Source of the DNA: Treponema sp.
GTDB taxonomy: Bacteria; Spirochaetota; Spirochaetia; Treponematales; Treponemataceae
NCBI GenBank assembly: GCA_018385415.1
Contig: JAHAZA010000042.1
Location: 1-57,154 of the forward strand
DNA length: 57,154 nucleotides
Direction: 5' to 3'
Shown here piece by piece: positions 1 through 8,820 of this stretch (within the stretch, counting starts at the first letter, position 1; every line of letters begins with the position of its first letter). The notes beneath the pieces are model-generated. The model made no database searches. It was not told the DNA's origin and saw only the letters and a list, made by a program, of their open reading frames with translations. A program made the translations under genes and the position numbers.

Positions 1-40
1 TATTGTATATTCGTGATGTATTACAAAATCAACTGAAAAT

Positions 41-1273
41 TTATAGCTTATCGTAATCCGGAAGCTTTCCTTCAACTCTTCCATCCCATTCTGCGCTCTT
101 GCTGCGTTCCCGTTTTAGAAGTTCGTCCCATTCGGCTTTTGGTTCACAGTTCTTTTCGATTTCCAAAGCTGTGGTGTGAAGGCGACGTATACAGTCACTT
201 TTATCTTTATATCCAAGCTTTGATTTTTCAATGCTTTCGTGGAGTACACGGATTGATTCATCAAAAATTTTTATCGGTACCGGGAACGGATGTCCGTCTT
301 TACCACCATGGGCAAATGAAAAACGGGCAGGGTCTGTAAAGCGGCTTGGGGTTCCGTAGATTATTTCACTGACAAGGGTTAAGGATTGAAGTGTGCGTGG
401 TCCAAGACCTGGAGTCAAAAGAAGGCTTTCAAAATCCTTTGGTTCTGATTCGTATGCTGTTGCAAGAACTGCACCGAGGCGTTTCAAGTTTACGTCTTCT
501 GCACGAACATCGTGATGGGCTGGCATAACAATGCTGCGCTTTGGAACTACAATTTTATTGTCATCGTATTTTATTACATTTTTTATTTCTTTGATTACGC
601 GGTCAGGATTTTCTTTTGAGAAATCAAGAATACGATCTCGTGTAGAACCTGCATCGCTTGCAGTAAGATTAAGGATCAGTCCTTCGTTTTCTCCGGTAAC
701 GCCTGTGTGTGGTGTATCGATAAATGACCGTAAGTTTTCTGAGCTCCAATGGTAACGGCGTGCAGTTTTCGTTTCTACATTCATTCCCTGCTGAACAACA
801 GTCCAGTCGCCTTCGCTTGAAAGAATGAAGTTGTGCATGTAAAGCTGGAATCCGTCCTGCACTGCGGTTGAGTCTACCTTTGCTACAAGCTTACTTGAAT
901 TGATAAGCTTGTCACCATCCATTCCTGTTGCATCAGCAAGAAATCGTAATTCATCGGGAGTGCGGCGGCTGTACTTTCCACGGCCGCCACAGATGCAAAG
1001 CCCAAACTCCCGGGCGCGGGAATTGATACCTCGTTTAAGTGCATACATTACACTTGTTGTAATACCAGATGAGTGCCAGTCCATTCCCATGACGGCGCCC
1101 AGGCTTTGAAACCACAATGGATCTGACAATCGTACAAGCACTTCTTTTTTTCCGAAGTTTGCAATGAGAGATTCTACAATGAGGGTGCCCATCTGCATCA
1201 TGCGGTCAGCAAGCCATTTTGGTACTGTTCCACCGTGAAGAGGAAGATCTGCGTGTCCGGTATTTTTAATCAC
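41..1273 (-). CDS. DUF763 domain-containing protein
   Basis: The N-terminus (TGHADLPLHGGTVPKWLADR) is the hallmark opening of the DUF763 family, whose function is unknown. The length, about 410 aa, fits the family. I place the start at a GTG at 1273: a GAGGAG ribosome site lies 7 nt upstream, and the GTG overlaps the uvrC stop by 8 nt, so the two genes are probably translationally coupled. An ATG at 1288 (MRSTAV) is an alternative. A still longer reading from 1378 would lie inside uvrC and is unlikely. Co-transcription with uvrC hints at a role in DNA maintenance, but that is inference from position only. A conserved-looking LLLTPGLGPRTLQSL segment near the middle could be a helix-hairpin-helix-like nucleic-acid-binding element. 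Confidence 0.85.
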   Translation of the reverse strand: MIKNTGHADLPLHGGTVPKWLADRMMQMGTLIVESLIANFGKKEVLVRLSDPLWFQSLGAVMGMDWHSSGITTSVMYALKRGINSRAREFGLCICGGRGKYSRRTPDELRFLADATGMDGDKLINSSKLVAKVDSTAVQDGFQLYMHNFILSSEGDWTVVQQGMNVETKTARRYHWSSENLRSFIDTPHTGVTGENEGLILNLTASDAGSTRDRILDFSKENPDRVIKEIKNVIKYDDNKIVVPKRSIVMPAHHDVRAEDVNLKRLGAVLATAYESEPKDFESLLLTPGLGPRTLQSLTLVSEIIYGTPSRFTDPARFSFAHGGKDGHPFPVPIKIFDESIRVLHESIEKSKLGYKDKSDCIRRLHTTALEIEKNCEPKAEWDELLKRERSKSAEWDGRVEGKLPDYDKL

Positions 1274-3227
1274 CGCCGTACTCCTCATCTTCTTCTGCAA
1301 CTTCAAGTGCTGCATTAGCAAGGTCAATTGTGTACTGACTTTCTGCTGCTTTCTGCCATGTGGTTCCAGATGCTCCAAGGGATTTCATTGCTTTTGCTTT
1401 TTTCTCATTCTCAATTTCAAGCAACGCTGAAGCTTCTTTTAATATGATACGAGATTGCTCAAGATTTACAGTGAGCAGTTCTGAAATCTCCTGATCTGTT
1501 GCAGCGCAGAGGTTTTCAAGAGAAATGTATTTTTTCAAAAGTGTTCCAGCTCGTTTTTCGCCGACACCTGTAATCTTTGCAAAAATATTCTGGGTATTGA
1601 ATTTAGTTCTCAGCTTCTGGTTTTGTGTTGTTGCAAATCTATGGGTTTCATCACGGACGCGCTGCAGAAGTCTTAAGCCGTCACTTCTTCGTGGAAGATG
1701 AATTGGTTCATTTCTGTGAGGACGATACAGTTCCTCATCCTGCTTTGCAAGACCTACAATGGGAATATTAAGTCCAAGGCTTTTCAAAATTCCATCTACT
1801 GCATTTACCTGACCGATACCACCATCAATCATGATTAAATCAGGCAGTTCTGCGCCTTCATTTGCAAGGCGGGAATATCGGCGTGTTGCAGCTTCTCTCA
1901 TGGAATTAAAGTCGTCGATATAACCATCAGTTGTTCTAAGACGGAAGTACCGGTAATTTTTCTTATCCGGATTTCCGTTGTAGAAACTGATGAGGGATGC
2001 CACCGGAAGCTTTCCGCCGATGTGGGCAATATCGAAACCTTCAATGCGTACAGGAAGTGTAGGTAAGTCCAGAACTTCCTGAAGCTCCTGCATGGCGGGG
2101 GTATCTCCACGTTCACGCATACGGCGGATAATGTCCTCGTGGGCATTCTGGATTGTCATTTCGATTGCGGCTTTGTGACGGTCTGCGTTTTCAATTGAAT
2201 CGGTAACAAGAACAATATTTGTTTCTATATTAAATGTTTCTTTTATCCATTTTGTAATGAAGTCTAAGCCTTTCTGAGTCGGAACATAAATCGAAGGTGG
2301 AATGCTTTCTGCTTCGGTGTAATATGCGTTCATGAACTCTGGAAGAAGTTCATCGTCTTCATTCAGACTTGTAACACCATAATTGTCGCGGCCCGACATT
2401 TTTCCACCACGGATTTTAAGAACTGTAAAGCTTACAAGTTCACCTTCGCGGTAATGGGCAATGTAATCTCTGTCTTCCTGAGAGAAGTCTTCAACAACAT
2501 TTGAATTCTGAAGTTTGACCAGCGCCTGAAGTCCGTCACGAAGTCGGGCTGCTTTTTCAAAGTTCATTTCCTTTGCAGCTTTCTTCATTTCTATAGTAAG
2601 TTTTTCAACTGTCTGGTCACCTTTTCCCTCAAGTAGGTTATTAATTTCGCCGAAAAATTCATTGTAGGACTCTTTCGAAATTTTTTCACAGCAGGGAGCT
2701 TTACAGCGGCCGATGTGATAGTACATACAAGGTGCATCACGCTTCTTGAATTTGCGGCATAGACGAATCGGATAGATTCGGTTGATTGCTTCGATGAAAG
2801 AATCAAGGGCGTTTACATCAGGGAACGGGCCGTAATAAGTTGAGCCGTCCTGAACAACATGGCGGGTTTTGAAAAGACGAGGAAATTCTTCTTTTGTAAT
2901 TCTGATTACAGGATATGATTTTCCATCTTTCAAGGCAATGTTGTAACGTGGAGTGTACTGCTTGATTAAGTTGTTTTCCAGAAGGAAAGCTTCGTATTCA
3001 TTTGCTGTTGTGATGTATTCGATTGATTCTGCGTGGGAAATTAAAAGACGTGTTTTTATGTCTTTGTTTCCTGAAAAATATGAGCTTAAACGATTTTTGA
3101 GACTTTTAGCTTTACCCACATAAATGACGGTTCCCTGAGGATTCCGCCACATATAAACACCACTTGAAGAGGGGGCTTTTAATGCGGTTTCGTGTAATTT
3201 TTGCCAAGCCGGATTATTTTTACTCAT
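1266..3227 (-). CDS. uvrC: Excinuclease ABC subunit C
   Basis: UvrC makes both incisions in UvrABC nucleotide excision repair, in the cytoplasm. The 653-aa protein has the full domain order. An N-terminal GIY-YIG nuclease covers about residues 20-95 (SSGVYMW, then VIYVGKAKSLKNRLSSYF). A UVR motif lies near 205-240 (MNFEKAARLRDGLQAL). The RNase H-like C-terminal nuclease follows (GFDIAHIGG and LIMIDGGIGQV). A helix-hairpin-helix pair lies near 560-600 (ITGVGEKRAGTLLKKY), and about 50 extra residues end the protein. The start ATG is only 3 nt from the ATG of the divergent gene at 3231, so its promoter must lie inside that gene; a TTGATT/TAAATT pair with 16-nt spacing is visible there. The downstream DUF763 gene overlaps it. 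Confidence 0.97.
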   Translation of the reverse strand: MSKNNPAWQKLHETALKAPSSSGVYMWRNPQGTVIYVGKAKSLKNRLSSYFSGNKDIKTRLLISHAESIEYITTANEYEAFLLENNLIKQYTPRYNIALKDGKSYPVIRITKEEFPRLFKTRHVVQDGSTYYGPFPDVNALDSFIEAINRIYPIRLCRKFKKRDAPCMYYHIGRCKAPCCEKISKESYNEFFGEINNLLEGKGDQTVEKLTIEMKKAAKEMNFEKAARLRDGLQALVKLQNSNVVEDFSQEDRDYIAHYREGELVSFTVLKIRGGKMSGRDNYGVTSLNEDDELLPEFMNAYYTEAESIPPSIYVPTQKGLDFITKWIKETFNIETNIVLVTDSIENADRHKAAIEMTIQNAHEDIIRRMRERGDTPAMQELQEVLDLPTLPVRIEGFDIAHIGGKLPVASLISFYNGNPDKKNYRYFRLRTTDGYIDDFNSMREAATRRYSRLANEGAELPDLIMIDGGIGQVNAVDGILKSLGLNIPIVGLAKQDEELYRPHRNEPIHLPRRSDGLRLLQRVRDETHRFATTQNQKLRTKFNTQNIFAKITGVGEKRAGTLLKKYISLENLCAATDQEISELLTVNLEQSRIILKEASALLEIENEKKAKAMKSLGASGTTWQKAAESQYTIDLANAALEVAEEDEEYGGD

Positions 3228-3230
3228 AGT

Positions 3231-4796
3231 ATGAAAAATTTAAACTTCAATTCCTTAAAATCAATTAATAAAACAATACACATTTTACTCTGCCTTTGTC
3301 TAGTAGTTTTTGCCAGCTCTTTTGGTTTTGCAGAAGAAAAGGTTCTGGTCCTTGGTGGTGAAAAAGGCTGGCCATCTTTTTCTCTGAAAGAAAACATAAC
3401 TTTTGGAAAAGGAAGATTTGGTTATACAAGCATCGAAGTTGCAAAGAATGCAAGAAAGGTAAGCGGAAATACTGATCTGCTTTTGAACTTTGAAGGTTCA
3501 ATTGTTCGTGATGCTTCGGATAATTATACTGTAATCAAGAATGACATGCTCCCCATGGAAAATTCTGTAATGGGACATTTCTGCGGTTTAAGTCGTGGAA
3601 ATGGAAATGGTATTACACTTAAAGGTAATCCCGGAACAATTTTTGGTACAGAAGGAAATCCAGGAACTTTTGCAATTGAATTCTGGATTAAACCTTCAAT
3701 TGCAGAAAACGGTGAAATTATTTTTTTATGGCGTTCTTCAAGAACCATCAACAATTATGTAATGTATCAGATGATTCAGGCAACCTTTGTTAACAGCCGC
3801 ATTAACTGGAGTTTTAGAAATATTTTTGATGGTTACACAAAAAATAATGGTGAGGTAAGTCTTACAAGCTATTCTACAATTGTTCCTGATAAATGGGCTC
3901 ATCATGTTTTAATGTTTGATGAAGAAACAGGTCTTCTTGAATATCGCATTAACGGAAAAACTGAAGACATTAAATATCTTACAGTAAGTGGACACGAACG
4001 GGGAACAATTTATCAGCCTGTATTAGGAATCCCTGATGATATTACAATCTGTCCTTCATTTACAGGATCAATTGACGACTTCAGAATTCTTCATTCACTT
4101 CCAAGTGAAAATAAATCAGAAACCCTTTATGATAACGAAAGCCTACAGTCTCTTTCTCGTCAGAAATATGATCCATATAAAGTAACTGGCGGAAGATTTG
4201 AAACACAGCCAATTTATACAGTGCCTGGTGCAGTTGTGGAAAAAATTGAAACACTTCAAAATGTTCCTGCCCAGACAGAAATCAGATACTATATCAGAAC
4301 TGGTGAAAATTTCTTTGACTGGACAGATACATATCCTGAGTGGAAGAGTGTTGTTCCAGGCAGCGAGATTAAAAATGTCACTGGAAAATATTTCCAGATT
4401 GCTGCTGAATTATATCCTGATGGAGATGGACAGAAATCACCATCAGTTTCAGAAATAAAGGTTACATACTATGAACCACCGCTTCCACTTGCGCCTGCAA
4501 AATTGAAGGCACAGGCAGGAGATGGTTATGTTGATCTTTCATGGGAATATTCCCTTGATGATACAACAGAAGGTTATTATGTTTATTACGGTACTCGTCC
4601 AGGTGAATATTTAGGAACTGACAGTTCTGACGGAACTTCTCCAATTAAAGTTGGTAATGTAAATTCCTTTAGAATAAACGGACTTAAAAACGGAGCAATT
4701 TATTATTTTGCTGTTGCTGCTTATTCAAAAATGGACAGAAGAATTGTAGGAAACTTTTCTGAAGAAGTTTACGCACGACCAAGAAAAGACAGATAG
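3231..4796 (+). CDS. Exported protein with LamG-like and fibronectin type III domains
   Basis: This 521-aa protein starts with a signal peptide (basic N-terminus, hydrophobic IHILLCLCLVVFASSFGFA, then EE), so it is exported to the periplasm or surface. Residues about 90-260 have the beta-sandwich pattern of a concanavalin A/LamG domain (TFAIEFWIKP, then NKW-type DKWAHHVLMFDEETG, and GSIDDFRIL near the end). The last 90 residues form a fibronectin type III domain (PAKLKAQAGDGYVDLSWEYS through GLKNGAIYYFAVAAYS). Both domains usually bind carbohydrate or protein. The start at 3231 is preferred to an upstream in-frame start at 3201 because it gives a clean signal peptide and clears most of uvrC. 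No good Shine-Dalgarno site precedes it. It is followed after 23 nt by the TPR gene, so the pair may form an operon. Ligand unknown. Confidence 0.8.
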   Translation: MKNLNFNSLKSINKTIHILLCLCLVVFASSFGFAEEKVLVLGGEKGWPSFSLKENITFGKGRFGYTSIEVAKNARKVSGNTDLLLNFEGSIVRDASDNYTVIKNDMLPMENSVMGHFCGLSRGNGNGITLKGNPGTIFGTEGNPGTFAIEFWIKPSIAENGEIIFLWRSSRTINNYVMYQMIQATFVNSRINWSFRNIFDGYTKNNGEVSLTSYSTIVPDKWAHHVLMFDEETGLLEYRINGKTEDIKYLTVSGHERGTIYQPVLGIPDDITICPSFTGSIDDFRILHSLPSENKSETLYDNESLQSLSRQKYDPYKVTGGRFETQPIYTVPGAVVEKIETLQNVPAQTEIRYYIRTGENFFDWTDTYPEWKSVVPGSEIKNVTGKYFQIAAELYPDGDGQKSPSVSEIKVTYYEPPLPLAPAKLKAQAGDGYVDLSWEYSLDDTTEGYYVYYGTRPGEYLGTDSSDGTSPIKVGNVNSFRINGLKNGAIYYFAVAAYSKMDRRIVGNFSEEVYARPRKDR

Positions 4797-4819
4797 TAAG
4801 GCTTATAGGAGCATAAAAT

Positions 4820-7591
4820 ATGGCTGGAAATGATTTACTAAAAAGCCGCGCAGATGCTGCGGTATTATCAAGAGATTTTGCACTTGCTGCCAGATTATAC
4901 AATTCACTTTTGCAGCAATCTCCAAATGATGTAGAGCTGCTTGAAAAATTGGGAAGCATTTATGTAAAAAGTGGAGATGATAAAAAAGCCCTTCCTTATT
5001 ATACAAAAATAAACAGCATTAAACCAAAAGATTTCGATACATTAAACAGCCTGGGAGGAATTTATCGACGCCTTAAACAGTATGATAATTCCATTCTTGT
5101 ATTGAAACAGGCGCTTGAATTAAATACAAAAGTTGATCAGGTAAACTATAATCTTGGTTTTACATACAAGTTTATGGGGAAATATGATGAAGCCGTTGAT
5201 TGTTTTGAAAGTGTAATTCAGGCAAACCCAACAGATGTTCTGGCATACAACCATCTGGGATCTATCTATCAGAAGCGTGGAGAAAATCAGAAGGCCATTC
5301 AAACATTCCTTAAAGGCTTAAAGGTTGACCGCAATCATCCGATTCTTCATCTCAATCTTGCCAAAAGTTATGAACAGGAAGGTCAGGTTAAAAATGCAAT
5401 GGCAGAATATGATGCAGCCCTTCGTTCAAAACCAGGTTGGCAGGATGCAATCAATGAGTATTCAAAGCTTCTTATCAGTCTTAATAAAACTAAAGAAGCA
5501 AAAGAATTAGTTTCTCAGGCACTTGCTGTAGATCCTCAGAATTCAAAAATGCATTCTACAATGGGAAAAATCTATGCATCACAAAGTGATTATGAAAGTT
5601 CAGCTGAAGAATATAAGAAAGCACTTGAATCAAATCCTGAAAGCAACAGAGCATTAATCGGAATGGCAGAAGCCCTTGAAGAAAACGGTGATGCACTTAA
5701 GGCAATTGAATATATTGAAAAAGCCGAAAAGAAGAATCCGGATGACAGAAGTATTCTTAAAAAATCTGCATCGATAAATCTCACTGCAAATCGTGTTGCA
5801 AGTGCCGGCGAAAAAATCAAAACACTCCTTAATCAGGATAGAGAAGATGTAGAAGCTCTTGATCTTGCAGGTCAGCTTTTTATTGTTAAAAATGATGATG
5901 TAAAAGCTTCAAATTTTTATAACCGTATTCATCAGCTGGATCCAAAATATATTCAGCATTGGCTTAAAGCTTCAAAACGCTATCGTCAGGTAGGAAAATT
6001 AGATAAAGCTGAAAGCAGTATCAAGCGATACATTCAGAGAAAACCTGATGATGCAAAGGCTTTAACAAATCTTGCATTAATCAATGAATCTCTAGGAAAA
6101 ACAAGTGAGGCTCTTGCAAATTTCAAAAAGGCCTTGCAGCTTGATTCAAACAATGTAATTGCAAAACAGTCTCTGTTAAGAATTTCTGATATTATTACTG
6201 ATATTGATGTTAACACTAATCTTGAAGATGATATTTCGGAGCCATTTGCAGTTACAGAACCAGAAATTGAAGATACTCAAGAAACAATACCTGCTGTAGA
6301 AGAAAAGGATGATTCACTTATTATAAATAAAATTGCTGAGGACACAGCCCTTGTTGATAATGAAGCTTCATCAACAGATTCAGATTTATGGAAATCTGAA
6401 AGCTGGGATTCTGATCAACTGGTTGAAGAAAACGATGATCCTTTTGCATTACTGGATGGAAATGATGAAAGTATTCTCACAGGCCCTGGAGCAACTCCTA
6501 TTGAAGAGGATAATTCATTGCCTGAAGCTATTCCAGAAGATAATGTAAAAGATAATTCTTTAGACAGCCTTGCAGCTGCTGACAATCAGGGTGGAGCTAT
6601 CGGTTCTGATGGTATGGAAGCTGATGATCTTTTCAGTGGAGTGGATGGTGATTTTGCTCCAGATTCAGGACTTGGTGAAGAAGATATTACTCCTTCAGGT
6701 ATTGAAAATATTTCTCGCGATGACTCTGTATTTGACGATGGCCTTTCTGATATTGATGCACTTGATACATCTGATGCAATTCCAGGTTATCAAATGCCTG
6801 AATCATTGCAATTTGAAGAATTTGCAGAAGACCAGAAAATTCCTCATAAAGAAGAGTATAGAGAACCTCCTCGTTATATAATTCAACAGCCACCACAGAA
6901 TTCAATTGATAAAGAAGAAGCTAAAGCCTTGATGGAATCAATGAAAAAAACACAGGCCGAAGCAGAAAAAGCTATGACTGCTGCAGAAAAAGCATGGATG
7001 GCTGCTAATTATGCTGCAGATGCGGCGCAGGCTGCCAGTGATTCTGAAAATTCCCTTACAGAGATGGCAACTGATGCAGTAATGCAGGCTGCTGAACAGG
7101 TTCGTATTCAGGCAGAAGAAATTGCAAAAGAAGCTACTGACAAAGCTCTTGCAGACAGAATGGATAAAATAGATTCAATTCTTCCACAGTTTGAAAAAAT
7201 GCTTGAAGAGAATGACAAAGCACCGGATAAGAATGATGAACAGGTTCAGAAAGCACTTATGCTTTTCAAGAGTCTTCGTGCTTTGGGTGAAAGTCTTCAA
7301 GGTGATGCTTATACAAGCTTTATGCAAAGTGCAAACAGAATGAAGATGGATTATATTATTTCTCGTCTTTCTGGAAATGAAGGTCTTTTAAAAGTTTCCC
7401 AGAAGCTTCGTGATTCAGGTACTCTTGAAAATCTTGTGCGGGAAGAAGAAGTTCCTGTGACTTATAAAGGAAAACGTCTTGCATTTGATGTTCTACATAA
7501 CATGACTAATATTTCACGAAATCTTGAAGATCAGAATATATCTATTGGACTTGAAAGAATAGTAGACAATATTCTTGCAAGAATGAACTAG
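4820..7591 (+). CDS. Large TPR-repeat protein with acidic linker and C-terminal helical region
   Basis: At 923 aa, residues about 5-450 consist of tandem 34-residue tetratricopeptide repeats (for example DVLAYNHLGSIYQKRGENQK and DAKALTNLALINESLGKTSE), some 12-13 copies. Residues about 460-640 are very acidic and low in complexity, which suggests a disordered tether. Residues about 680-780 are Ala/Glu/Lys-rich and predicted coiled coil, and a helical C-terminal domain follows. There is no signal peptide or membrane segment, so it is probably a cytoplasmic scaffold. The start is supported by AGGAG 8 nt upstream. It lies behind the LamG/FnIII gene and ends at a strong terminator. Partners cannot be told from sequence. 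Confidence 0.8.
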   Translation: MAGNDLLKSRADAAVLSRDFALAARLYNSLLQQSPNDVELLEKLGSIYVKSGDDKKALPYYTKINSIKPKDFDTLNSLGGIYRRLKQYDNSILVLKQALELNTKVDQVNYNLGFTYKFMGKYDEAVDCFESVIQANPTDVLAYNHLGSIYQKRGENQKAIQTFLKGLKVDRNHPILHLNLAKSYEQEGQVKNAMAEYDAALRSKPGWQDAINEYSKLLISLNKTKEAKELVSQALAVDPQNSKMHSTMGKIYASQSDYESSAEEYKKALESNPESNRALIGMAEALEENGDALKAIEYIEKAEKKNPDDRSILKKSASINLTANRVASAGEKIKTLLNQDREDVEALDLAGQLFIVKNDDVKASNFYNRIHQLDPKYIQHWLKASKRYRQVGKLDKAESSIKRYIQRKPDDAKALTNLALINESLGKTSEALANFKKALQLDSNNVIAKQSLLRISDIITDIDVNTNLEDDISEPFAVTEPEIEDTQETIPAVEEKDDSLIINKIAEDTALVDNEASSTDSDLWKSESWDSDQLVEENDDPFALLDGNDESILTGPGATPIEEDNSLPEAIPEDNVKDNSLDSLAAADNQGGAIGSDGMEADDLFSGVDGDFAPDSGLGEEDITPSGIENISRDDSVFDDGLSDIDALDTSDAIPGYQMPESLQFEEFAEDQKIPHKEEYREPPRYIIQQPPQNSIDKEEAKALMESMKKTQAEAEKAMTAAEKAWMAANYAADAAQAASDSENSLTEMATDAVMQAAEQVRIQAEEIAKEATDKALADRMDKIDSILPQFEKMLEENDKAPDKNDEQVQKALMLFKSLRALGESLQGDAYTSFMQSANRMKMDYIISRLSGNEGLLKVSQKLRDSGTLENLVREEEVPVTYKGKRLAFDVLHNMTNISRNLEDQNISIGLERIVDNILARMN

Positions 7592-7659
7592 CAAAAAAAA
7601 GGCAGCAACTGTAGTGCATCCAGATTATGGGATAACTTTACGGTTGCTGCCTTTTTTTT
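7592..7659. terminator. Bidirectional rho-independent terminator
   Basis: A perfect 9-bp stem (GGCAGCAAC at 7601-7609, GTTGCTGCC at 7643-7651) is flanked by an A-run on the left and eight T on the right, so it can end transcripts from both strands. It lies between the converging TPR and peptidase genes. The loop is unusually long, 33 nt. Confidence 0.85.
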
Positions 7660-7674
7660 ATTGATTATTAAAAC

Positions 7675-8820
7675 CTACAATCGGATGATTCTTGAATTAG
7701 TAATGACTTCGTTACCTTCTTCTGTAATTAAGACATCATTTTCAAGTCTTACACCACCAAGATCCTTATCATATAAACCTGGTTCCAGTGTAACAATCAT
7801 TCCCGGCAGAAATACACTGTCAGCTTCTGCACGCTGTCGTACAAAAGGATATTCATGAATCTGAAGTCCAATACCATGACCTAAACCATGTGGCATTGAT
7901 CTTTTTCCTTTTGCAAATATTTCATCTACCTTTGCTGCAGCTGCACGAATTGTAATTCCTTTTTTATAATATTTAAGACCTTCTTTTGCAGCTTTTTCTA
8001 CAAGGGCAATAAGTTCTTCCTGCTCTTTGCAAAGTTTTCCTTTTGCAACTGTCAAAGTTGTATCACTTGTGTAGCCTTTGTAGACAACTCCAAAGTCTAG
8101 GATTGAAAGACCTTCACCTGGCCATTGTCCAGCTGTGTAGTTTGGAAAACAATGAATGGCGAAACTTCTTGATGGTCCTGCAGCAAGTGTGTCAAAGCCT
8201 GTACGTTCACATCCGTATTTACGACATTCACTTTCAATAAAGAGAGCAACATCAGTTTCAGTTTTGATTTTACCTTTACGGATTCTCTGTTCAATACCAT
8301 CGATTATTTTATCGCCGATTCTGGCTGCTTCTTTTGTGCATTCAATTTCATAACTGTCTTTAATTGCACGCATTGCAGTTGCAAAATCATGTGCAGAATC
8401 TTTACGGCATCGCACATCCCAGTCAGGAAGTGCGTCAACAAATTTTAAGAAATCAAGATATGAAGTATCAGGAGATACATCAACAACATTTTTTCCTTTG
8501 TCAGCCATTGTGGTTAAAACTGCTTTTACTGCACGGACTGTATTTCGTTCATAGCGAGTAAAAGGAATGATTTTATCAGCAAAAGCATTAAGCTCTGCAA
8601 GATTTATATCCCATGGAATAAGTACACAACTGGCATCGTTTTTTACAATGAGAATACCATCACTGACATGTCCGCAGAAATAACGAAGATTTGCATCACG
8701 ATGGTCTTCATTATCAGAAAATACAACAGCTGTAATTTTATTTTCAACCATGAATGCAGCAAGATCGCTTCTTCGGCGTTCATAAATTTCTTTCATTTCT
8801 TCAGAAGTGAACTCTTTCAT
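7675..8820 (-). CDS. M24 family Xaa-Pro aminopeptidase/dipeptidase
   Basis: A cytoplasmic metallopeptidase that removes residues next to proline in small peptides. The N-terminal half is a creatinase-type domain. The C-terminal half is the pita-bread fold with all five metal ligands: Asp in LDFGVVYKG, Asp in YTSDTTLTV, His in PHGLGHGIGLQIHE, Glu in VTLEPGLY and Glu in VRLENDVLI. The length of 381 aa is typical of PepQ/PepP-like enzymes; which of these it is cannot be settled from sequence alone. Its ATG overlaps the murJ stop in an ATGA arrangement, so it is translated as the second gene of a murJ operon. A peptidase of this type fits an organism that imports peptides, as the two peptide-binding proteins in this window suggest. 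Confidence 0.92.
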   Translation of the reverse strand: MKEFTSEEMKEIYERRRSDLAAFMVENKITAVVFSDNEDHRDANLRYFCGHVSDGILIVKNDASCVLIPWDINLAELNAFADKIIPFTRYERNTVRAVKAVLTTMADKGKNVVDVSPDTSYLDFLKFVDALPDWDVRCRKDSAHDFATAMRAIKDSYEIECTKEAARIGDKIIDGIEQRIRKGKIKTETDVALFIESECRKYGCERTGFDTLAAGPSRSFAIHCFPNYTAGQWPGEGLSILDFGVVYKGYTSDTTLTVAKGKLCKEQEELIALVEKAAKEGLKYYKKGITIRAAAAKVDEIFAKGKRSMPHGLGHGIGLQIHEYPFVRQRAEADSVFLPGMIVTLEPGLYDKDLGGVRLENDVLITEEGNEVITNSRIIRL

